Assembly: GCA_013213875.1 (NCBI GenBank) | Contig: JABSSV010000010.1 | Coordinates: 13,867 to 25,587 of the forward strand | DNA length: 11,721 nucleotides | Source of the DNA: Lysobacterales bacterium | GTDB lineage: Bacteria; Pseudomonadota; Gammaproteobacteria; Xanthomonadales; SZUA-36 | Reading direction: 5' to 3' | Shown: positions 6,646 through 11,721 of the stretch, one piece after another | Layout: the number at the start of each line of letters is the position of its first letter | Numbering within the stretch: the first letter of the stretch is position 1 | Made by a program: the position numbers and the translations under genes | Notes under the pieces: model-generated | What the model saw: the letters and a program-made list of their open reading frames with translations, nothing else | Told to the model about the DNA's origin: nothing | Database searches by the model: none

Positions 6646-7436
6646 GTCTGGCATGCCAGCTGGCATATGGCTGGCACCGAGGCGTGTTGCGTAAGCGCGA
6701 GTTGTTGGCGCAGAGGCTGCCGCTGGGCATGCAGCTTGAAGTCCACGTTCCGGACGATGTGGGCCGGCGAATTTATAAATATCAGGTGCATGAGCCCTGG
6801 TATCTGCAATGGCTGGAAGAGCAGAGGGCGCCTGCCCGCGGTGAACTGGCGCTCGATGTGGGCGCCAATATTGGCTGGTACAGCGTGCTATTCCACCGCC
6901 TTAGTGCCGGGCGTCTGCGGGTCCATGGTTTCGAACCAGACCCGGTCAATCATGCCTTGCTGAGGCGCAATCTCCAGCGCAATGGCATTCATGACGCCGA
7001 ACTGTCAGCCTTGGCGCTGGGTGCTGAGGACGGCCAGGCTACGCTGTACCAGCATGGTGTGAAAAATTTGGGCAAACACTCGCTGCAGCCACTGACCAGC
7101 GCCGCCGGTACGACGCGCGTTGCGGTGACCACGCTTGATGGCTACCTGGCGGCGCGGGGCTGGGACCAGACGCCCATCTGGATTATGAAGCTGGATGTGG
7201 AGGGTCATGAGCCGGCGGTATTGGCAGGCGCGCGCGAGGCCCTTGGGCAGACGCGTGCGCTCATGCTGGAGTACTCGCCTGAGCTCCACCGGCCGGAGGC
7301 CGCCAGTGCCATGCTGGAGCAGCTGCAGGCGGAAGGCTTTAGGCCGTCGCTGTACACCGACGGAAGCTGGCAGCCAAGCTCCATCAGGCGGCTGGCAGCC
7401 CTGCAAACGCAACGCGATACGCTATGGACCCGTTAG
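6642..7436 (+). CDS. FkbM family SAM-dependent methyltransferase
   Basis: This is a 264-residue class I methyltransferase of the FkbM type, a family of O-methyltransferases that modify sugars, polyketides and other small or envelope molecules. The SAM-binding motif I is LALDVGANIGWYSVLF (69-84). An acidic residue closing strand 2 is in HGFEPDPVNHALLRRN (95-110), and the family signature IMKLDVEGHEPAVLAGA is at 181-197, followed by LMLEYSPELH (207-216). There is no signal peptide or membrane helix, so it is cytoplasmic. The ATGA overlap with the lpxL stop indicates coupled translation. Together with the nearby LPS genes, this suggests methylation of an LPS core or other glycan residue, but that is inference from position. 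It ends tail-to-tail with the ligase gene, overlapping by 4 bp. The family call is firm, the substrate unknown. Confidence 0.9.
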   Translation: MSLACQLAYGWHRGVLRKRELLAQRLPLGMQLEVHVPDDVGRRIYKYQVHEPWYLQWLEEQRAPARGELALDVGANIGWYSVLFHRLSAGRLRVHGFEPDPVNHALLRRNLQRNGIHDAELSALALGAEDGQATLYQHGVKNLGKHSLQPLTSAAGTTRVAVTTLDGYLAARGWDQTPIWIMKLDVEGHEPAVLAGAREALGQTRALMLEYSPELHRPEAASAMLEQLQAEGFRPSLYTDGSWQPSSIRRLAALQTQRDTLWTR

Positions 7437-7442
7437 CTATCG
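7415..7442. terminator. Hairpin across the stop codons of two convergent genes
   Basis: CGATA (7415-7419), a bulged C, then GCTA (7421-7424) pair with TAGC (7434-7437) and TATCG (7438-7442), giving nine pairs around a 9-base loop. The structure spans both stop codons of the FkbM and ligase genes, which overlap tail-to-tail at 7433-7436. With no space for a separate terminator, this is the only candidate for a shared transcription end. There is no T-run, so confidence is low. Confidence 0.33.
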
Positions 7443-8695
7443 GAAGCCTGTCTGGTGCTGGCGCCGGGCTCAATCACTGAGCCCCAGAGGCCGACCAGAA
7501 ACCAAATCAGCGTCGAGATATAGGTGCCGTAGAGCGCGAAGTGGGTGTTGACCGGAAATAACACCAGGGCCAGGGCCAGCACAAAGGGGAAGGCATCCTG
7601 CTTCTGATCGGGCCGCATGCGGCGCCAGCGGCGCCACCCCAGTAGGGCACCGGCGATACCCGCCAGCAGTCCGATGGTGCCCATGTCCGCCATCAACTCC
7701 AGCACCACGTTATGCGCATGGCGGGCCCCGCGCTTGCCGCCGAGTGCTGCCACATGCGGGTCGTCCGGCGCCGCATATTCCAGATAGGCGGCGGGAAACG
7801 CGCGCACACCGACGCCATTAACGGGATGGTCCTGATACATGGACCAGGCGTTGGTGAAAATTGGCACCCGGTTGGAAGAGGCCACATTCAGAGCGGCTTC
7901 CGTACCCCGGGTAAGCTCCAGCGTGGTCGCGACGCGCTGCTGAAAGATCGGTGAGGCGGCATAGCTCAATGCCACCACCAGCATGAGCAGTGCGGGCACT
8001 GCCATGGTGACACGCCGCAGGCCCCGGTTCTCGCGGCGTGACATGAGCACCGCATAAACGCCGATGACCATGGCTATGGCGACCCAGCCAGAGCGCATGC
8101 CGGCGATCATGACGGCACCGAGCACCAGCGCAAAAGCGCATGCCCAGGCCCAGCCGTTCCAGCGTCGCCGCGCATACTCCAGCAACAGGGGCGACAGCAT
8201 GGCCATGACCGGGCCGTAAAACTGATATTTCTTGAAAAACAGCGCGTTCAAACGGTCCCCGTGAATCGGAATGCCGAAGAGGTCATAGCCGAAAATCAGC
8301 TGAATGAACCCATCCACGGCCCAGAACAGCAGAATCAGCGCGGCGCCCATCAGGACCCGATCGCGTAGGGAACGGGGGTGCAGGAGTACGCCCATGGCCA
8401 CGGCAGCGAGTAGAAAACGCAGATTCACAAGGCTCTGGGACCAGCTCTTACCGGGGTCATAGGAGTCAAAGCTGGATAAAACCATGGGCACCCAAAAGCA
8501 CAGGAACAAGGGCAGCATCCAGGCAAACAGCTGCCGCGTACGCTCACCATGAACTGGTGATCGCCACAGGAAAGGGAAGGCAATTACAAAAACGGCCAGC
8601 GCCAGCCCAGAGCGATTGAAAGGTAATAAGGCAATAAACGCGATAGCGACCCAGGCGGGCCATTCCTGTTGCAGCTTGCGAATCAATACTTTCAT
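7433..8695 (-). CDS. waaL: O-antigen ligase family protein (WaaL/Wzy_C type)
   Basis: This is a 420-residue polytopic inner-membrane protein with about ten to twelve hydrophobic helices. Before the last helices it has a large hydrophilic, probably periplasmic loop, at about 249-335. WaaL enzymes move O-antigen or a similar glycan from undecaprenyl diphosphate to the lipid A core on the periplasmic side. Features of the family are AGMRSGW (198-204) with a conserved-type Arg, SSNRVPIFTNAWSMYQDHP (273-291), NGVGVRAFPAAYLEY (293-307) and HAHNVVLELMADMGTIGLL (326-344), with His326/His328 in the expected catalytic-loop position. Wzy polymerases share this domain, so polymerase or another glycan ligase remains possible; length and the core-LPS neighbours favour ligase. 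The ATG overlaps the upstream glycosyltransferase stop as ATGA, with AAGGA ten bases upstream. Confidence 0.85.
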   Translation of the reverse strand: MKVLIRKLQQEWPAWVAIAFIALLPFNRSGLALAVFVIAFPFLWRSPVHGERTRQLFAWMLPLFLCFWVPMVLSSFDSYDPGKSWSQSLVNLRFLLAAVAMGVLLHPRSLRDRVLMGAALILLFWAVDGFIQLIFGYDLFGIPIHGDRLNALFFKKYQFYGPVMAMLSPLLLEYARRRWNGWAWACAFALVLGAVMIAGMRSGWVAIAMVIGVYAVLMSRRENRGLRRVTMAVPALLMLVVALSYAASPIFQQRVATTLELTRGTEAALNVASSNRVPIFTNAWSMYQDHPVNGVGVRAFPAAYLEYAAPDDPHVAALGGKRGARHAHNVVLELMADMGTIGLLAGIAGALLGWRRWRRMRPDQKQDAFPFVLALALVLFPVNTHFALYGTYISTLIWFLVGLWGSVIEPGASTRQASDS

Positions 8696-9816
8696 TGCTT
8701 GCCATCCTTGTCCCGCATGTGGCCAAGCAGAGACTGGTAAAGGTCAACGGTCTGCTGCATGGATTGCTGCAGGGAGAACGCGGTGGTGGGTTCAACCGGA
8801 GGTGCCTGATGAAGAAAGGTTGCGGTTTGGGCACGCAGTGCTGCCAGATTCCCCGCTGGTACAGCGCCGAAGGGGTACAGCCGCTGCAGGATTTCTTTCA
8901 CACCCCCATGATTCCAAGCGACCACCGGGCGGCCCAGGTAGAGGGCTTCCAGAACGGTGCGGCCAAAAGCTTCCGGTGGATCGGCGCAGAGGTTGAATAC
9001 CAGTTCGGACGCCGCCATCCATTCGCGGATATCCCGGCGTTCGCCGGTGAATGTGAGTCGATCCCGAAGCTTGGCCTGTATGGCGAGACCGGCTAATTCA
9101 TCGTAATAGCGCGAGCCAGGCCGGCCGGCGCCGAGAACGATGCCATGGACGTCGGGATGACGGTCCCGCAGGGAGGACAGCAGCTCGATAAAGTCCGCAT
9201 GGCCCTTGTAGCGCGAGAGGCGGCCAGGCAGGCAGAGCCAGCGTTTGCCGCGCAGCTCGGGAAATTCTTCAAGCGTTGCACGCAACCAGGCTTCAGCGGG
9301 CTGGTAGCCAAAAGGAAAATCATCGGGACTGGCGCCGCCGTAAATCACATGCACCTGCTCGGGTGCAATCTGGTAGTTGTGCAGCGTATAGGTCCGGATG
9401 GCTTCTGAGACCGCTATCACCGCATCACCGCGAGCCATCAATGAGGAATAGCGGCTTACCGAATAGTGACCATGCATGCTGCTGACCAGCAGCGGGCGCT
9501 TGGCAGGCGGTATTTTTTTCAAGGCCTGGTGAATCAGCAAGGCCGGCAGGCGCGAATGCACATGGATCAGATCCGGCCGCTGTTCCAGCAACCAGGTCCG
9601 GAGGCGGCCGATATAGCGCAAGGTACCGAGACGCTTGCGGTTGACTGGCCAGGGCAGCGTTTGCGCGCCGCTGGCTTCGACCCGCTCAGTGAGCACTCCC
9701 GGTGCGGCCAGTACGGTGACGGAGGCACCTGTGGCGCGGAGATGTTCCGTCAGTTCTGTAGCGACGAATTCGGAGCCGCCAACGCTAAGCGCGGCAAGGG
9801 CCTGCACTACGTGCAT
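8692..9816 (-). CDS. Glycosyltransferase family 4 (GT-B fold), probable LPS core or surface glycan enzyme
   Basis: This 374-residue GT-B glycosyltransferase has an N-terminal acceptor domain (MHVVQALAALSVGGSEFVAT, with the GGSE glycine loop at 13-16; DLIHVHSRLPALL at 82-94). Its C-terminal nucleotide-sugar domain begins with LCLPGRLSRYKGHADFIELL (194-213). The retaining-enzyme EX7E motif is E282-E290 in PEAFGRTVLEALYLGRPVVA. There is no signal peptide, so it acts at the cytoplasmic face of the membrane. It resembles core glucosyl or heptosyl-modifying enzymes such as WaaG and its relatives, but the sugar donor and acceptor cannot be read from sequence, so I give no symbol. The start ATG at 9816 has GGAG six bases upstream and lies 20 bases after the zinc-finger gene. 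The stop overlaps the ligase start by 4 bp, so the pair is almost surely cotranscribed. Confidence 0.9.
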   Translation of the reverse strand: MHVVQALAALSVGGSEFVATELTEHLRATGASVTVLAAPGVLTERVEASGAQTLPWPVNRKRLGTLRYIGRLRTWLLEQRPDLIHVHSRLPALLIHQALKKIPPAKRPLLVSSMHGHYSVSRYSSLMARGDAVIAVSEAIRTYTLHNYQIAPEQVHVIYGGASPDDFPFGYQPAEAWLRATLEEFPELRGKRWLCLPGRLSRYKGHADFIELLSSLRDRHPDVHGIVLGAGRPGSRYYDELAGLAIQAKLRDRLTFTGERRDIREWMAASELVFNLCADPPEAFGRTVLEALYLGRPVVAWNHGGVKEILQRLYPFGAVPAGNLAALRAQTATFLHQAPPVEPTTAFSLQQSMQQTVDLYQSLLGHMRDKDGKQ

Positions 9817-9836
9817 GGGCTGCTCCGTCGGCCGTT

Positions 9837-10046
9837 TCAGTCAACGAGGACGTAATGCGTGCCGCAGTAGGGGCAGAGTGCCTCCCCCGTCTCGTCAATT
9901 GGCAGGAACACGCGCGGGTGCGAGTTCCACAGTTTCTGCTCGGGCAGGGGGCAGGACAGAGGCAACTGGCTTCTTTTAATTTGATAGCTGCGCTGCGTAT
10001 TGGCAGGGGCCAGCGCATCGTTATTGGCGTCGGTGGTGTGTGCCAC
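9837..10046 (-). CDS. Small CHCC zinc-finger domain protein
   Basis: This is a 69-residue protein. The C-terminal half carries Cys32, His43, Cys58 and Cys61 (LSCPLPEQKLWNSHPRVFL, then ALCPYCGTHYVLVD), the C-x10-H-x14-C-x2-C arrangement of the zf-CHCC family, which is related to the zinc site of the mitochondrial complex I subunit NDUFS6. The first 25 residues look unstructured. Bacterial members are small cytoplasmic proteins of unclear function, often beside LPS or glnE/ilvE genes in gammaproteobacteria. The start is a GTG at 10046 with GGAG seven bases upstream; no ATG is available in frame. It lies 47 bp downstream of glnE and 20 bp upstream of the glycosyltransferase gene, all in the same direction. 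Confidence 0.85.
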   Translation of the reverse strand: MAHTTDANNDALAPANTQRSYQIKRSQLPLSCPLPEQKLWNSHPRVFLPIDETGEALCPYCGTHYVLVD

Positions 10047-10053
10047 AACCGTT

Positions 10054-10057
10054 CTCC
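10054..10057 (-). promoter_or_regulatory. Ribosome binding site that supports the GTG start of the zinc-finger gene
   Basis: On the minus strand GGAG lies seven bases before the GTG at 10046. This is the evidence for using a GTG start, since no in-frame ATG exists in the short gene. Confidence 0.55.
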
Positions 10058-10093
10058 GGCTTTGTTTCAGAGCGCAGTTTACCGTTTTATGGC

Positions 10094-11721
10094 TCAGGAA
10101 GGCAGGGGTATCAGCCCAAACTGTGCACAGATCTGTGCGCTGCGTGTGCGATCGGGCGTGCTTTCAGGTCCCGAGCGACGCAGGGCTGACAAGTGCCGCG
10201 CTGCGACCAGCTGCCGGTGCGTGGTGGACAGATGGGCGGCAGCCTCGGGTGACAACCAGTCGAGGGTGCCCAGGAGTTCAAGCTGCGCTCTGGGGCTATG
10301 GGGAATCGGCAGGCCGGGCTGCAGGGGTGCACAGGTGAGCACACCCAGCTGGGCCAAAAACTCGATGTCCAGCAGGCCGCCCGGGCCGTGTTTTAGGGGG
10401 TCTCCAGCCAGCTGATCACGCATACGCTGGCGCATTTTTGCGATTTCTAGCGGCAGGTCCAGTCCGGCTTTGTCTGCGTGCAAGACCTGCTCGCGAATCG
10501 CTTGAAATCGCTCGCCGAGCGCCGGGCTGCCGGCTACCGGTCGGGCCCGGGTCAGTGCTTGCCATTCCCAAACCCAGGCTTTTTCCCGCTGATAGCGCTC
10601 AAAGGCGGTCATTGGCGATACGAGCAAGCCGGACTTTCCGTTCGGACGCAGGCGTGTGTCGATCTCATAGAGCCGGCCGGCGGCGGTCAGTGTGGTGCTC
10701 ATGGCCAGCAGGCGGCGTATGAGACGGGTAAACCAGACCTCAGCGGCCAGAGGTCGGCTGCCGTTTGAGACGGAGGTGCTTTTGGCATGCAGAAACACCA
10801 GATCAAGATCGGAGTCGTAGCTGATGGTGCGGGCGCCGAGACTGCCGTAGCCGATAACGGCCAGCGCGTTGTCTGCGAGGACGCCGTGCCGTGCCTCCAG
10901 CATGCGCGAGGCCAGCGTCAGGGTGCCCTGGAGTAATTCCTCTGCGAGCATGGTCAGTTCCTGCTCTGCGGCGCCAGAGTCCAGTGTGCCCTCCAGTTCC
11001 GCCACCGCCAGTCGCAGGGACTGGGCGCGCTTCAGATAGTTCAGCGTATCTACCGCCCGTTCCGTATCGTCTTCGCGCGTGGCCATGCGTGCAATGGTGG
11101 TCTGCAGCTCGGCTCGGTCCGGTAGCCGGTGTCCCAGGGCGGGGTCAATGAGTTCGTCCAGCAAGGCCGGATGGCGTATTACCGCCTGCGCCACCCAGTC
11201 GCTGGCGCAGAACAGATCCACCATGCGTTCGAGCGCAGCCGGGTTCTGCACCAGCAACGCAAGGTAGGCACTGCGACGACAAATCGCCAGCACCAGTGTG
11301 AGAATGTCTTCAAGGGCCTTGTCGCTGGCGCCGGTGCGCTGGAGCTGGGTGCGCAGCAAAGGCAGGAACGCAGCGAGGCGCGTGGCCGCGCGCTGGCTCA
11401 GGGCCAAACGCTCGAGACGCTGTGCAAACAGATCCCAGCTGGCTTGTTGATGACTTCGAAGCACCGGTGCCTCAGCGTTGTCCCCCGGTTTCTGGGCGCG
11501 TCGGGGAAAGCTCTCATTGAGAGCGCTGCTGACACGTTGACGGGTGTGTTCGAGTTGTTGCCGCAGTGCCGCCGGGTCCGGTTGCTGCATGATTCGGCAC
11601 AGGCGCAGCAGGTCCTCACCCTCGGGCAAGCTGTGGGTCTGTTGATCATGCAGGGCCTGAATGCCGTTCTCCAGATGGCGCAGAAAGCCATAGTCCTCCC
11701 TAAGCTCACGAACCCGCTCAC
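10094..11721 (-). CDS. glnE: Bifunctional glutamine synthetase adenylyltransferase/deadenylylase, C-terminal part (cut by window edge)
   Basis: The frame enters from the right edge and gives 541 residues to a TGA at 10094-10096; full GlnE proteins are about 950, so the N-terminal deadenylylating domain is missing. The visible part starts in the N domain tail and linker (REDYGFLRHLENGIQALHDQ, then QTHSLPEGEDLLRL) and contains the C-terminal adenylylating domain. The nucleotidyltransferase core is GYGSLGARTISYDSDLDLVF, visible residues 290-309, with metal-binding Asp in SDLDL (about 10799-10813). LYEIDTRLRPNGKSGLLVSP and GPGGLLDIEFLAQ follow. This domain adds AMP to glutamine synthetase, shutting it down when nitrogen is plentiful, under PII control. 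E. coli has KLGG where this protein has SLGA; the Asp motif is intact. The frame is open beyond TTG 11629 up to the window edge, so that codon is not a start. Confidence 0.95.
   Translation of the reverse strand, partial: ERVRELREDYGFLRHLENGIQALHDQQTHSLPEGEDLLRLCRIMQQPDPAALRQQLEHTRQRVSSALNESFPRRAQKPGDNAEAPVLRSHQQASWDLFAQRLERLALSQRAATRLAAFLPLLRTQLQRTGASDKALEDILTLVLAICRRSAYLALLVQNPAALERMVDLFCASDWVAQAVIRHPALLDELIDPALGHRLPDRAELQTTIARMATREDDTERAVDTLNYLKRAQSLRLAVAELEGTLDSGAAEQELTMLAEELLQGTLTLASRMLEARHGVLADNALAVIGYGSLGARTISYDSDLDLVFLHAKSTSVSNGSRPLAAEVWFTRLIRRLLAMSTTLTAAGRLYEIDTRLRPNGKSGLLVSPMTAFERYQREKAWVWEWQALTRARPVAGSPALGERFQAIREQVLHADKAGLDLPLEIAKMRQRMRDQLAGDPLKHGPGGLLDIEFLAQLGVLTCAPLQPGLPIPHSPRAQLELLGTLDWLSPEAAAHLSTTHRQLVAARHLSALRRSGPESTPDRTRSAQICAQFGLIPLPS

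Noticed and set aside
7610..7640. Tandem GGCGCC-rich short repeat in the ligase gene
   Set aside because: It encodes the basic stretch WRRWRRM in a cytoplasmic loop; two copies of a short Arg/Trp codon pattern are not evidence of a repeat element.
11629..11721. Treating glnE as a short 511-residue gene starting at the TTG at 11629
   Set aside because: The frame stays open to the window edge and encodes typical GlnE sequence (REDYGFLRHLENGIQALHDQ), so this is an internal codon of a longer gene.
1..11721. A novel defence, mobile or secretion system hidden in the window
   Set aside because: Every long coding stretch is assigned to a conserved chromosomal family, gaps are short, and no integrase, transposase, terminal repeats, toxin-antitoxin pair or CRISPR-like repeat was seen.

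Overview
This window is chromosomal DNA from a Gammaproteobacterium with moderately high GC, judged by eye. The evidence is the set of genes: a Gram-negative lipopolysaccharide (LPS) core and lipid A set (waaA, an lpxL-type acyltransferase, an O-antigen ligase, a glycosyltransferase), a methyltransferase-tolC pair, glnE, an ECF sigma factor with a DUF3379 partner, and a DUF2333 protein. DUF2333 and DUF3379 proteins are typical of marine and pseudomonad-like gammaproteobacteria. I cannot fix the genus. No transposase, integrase, phage gene, CRISPR array, rRNA or tRNA was seen.

Layout. (1) 1-1948, minus strand: an ECF sigma factor gene overlaps a DUF3379 membrane-protein gene by 14 bp and is followed 100 bp later by a DUF2333 gene that runs off the left edge. 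(2) 1949-2226: a 278-bp divergent control region with three small hairpins and weak promoter-like elements. (3) 2227-4269, plus strand: an isoaspartate-methyltransferase-like gene and tolC, 18 bp apart. (4) 4270-5588, minus strand: waaA (Kdo transferase), converging on tolC across a 9-bp hairpin. (5) 5589-5682: a 94-bp divergent promoter region. (6) 5683-7436, plus strand: an lpxL-type acyltransferase overlapping an FkbM-family methyltransferase by ATGA. (7) 7433-11721, minus strand: the 3' half of glnE, then a small CHCC zinc-finger gene, a GT4 glycosyltransferase and an O-antigen ligase, tightly packed. The ligase converges on the FkbM gene with a 4-bp overlap.

How the genes fit together. 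waaA adds Kdo to the lipid A precursor, and the LpxL-type enzyme then adds a secondary acyl chain. The GT4 enzyme probably extends core sugars, and the ligase attaches O-antigen in the periplasm. The FkbM enzyme may O-methylate a sugar or a related envelope molecule. TolC is the outer-membrane duct for efflux or type I secretion. The ECF/DUF3379 pair is probably a stress-responsive or envelope-responsive regulator. glnE controls glutamine synthetase and is not functionally tied to the LPS genes, only adjacent to them.

Overall this is a well-packed core region. I did not find a convincing previously undescribed system. The points most worth a second look are the start site of the ECF sigma gene, the altered catalytic loop in the Pcm-like protein, the lpxL-FkbM coupling, and a possible leaderless lpxL transcript.
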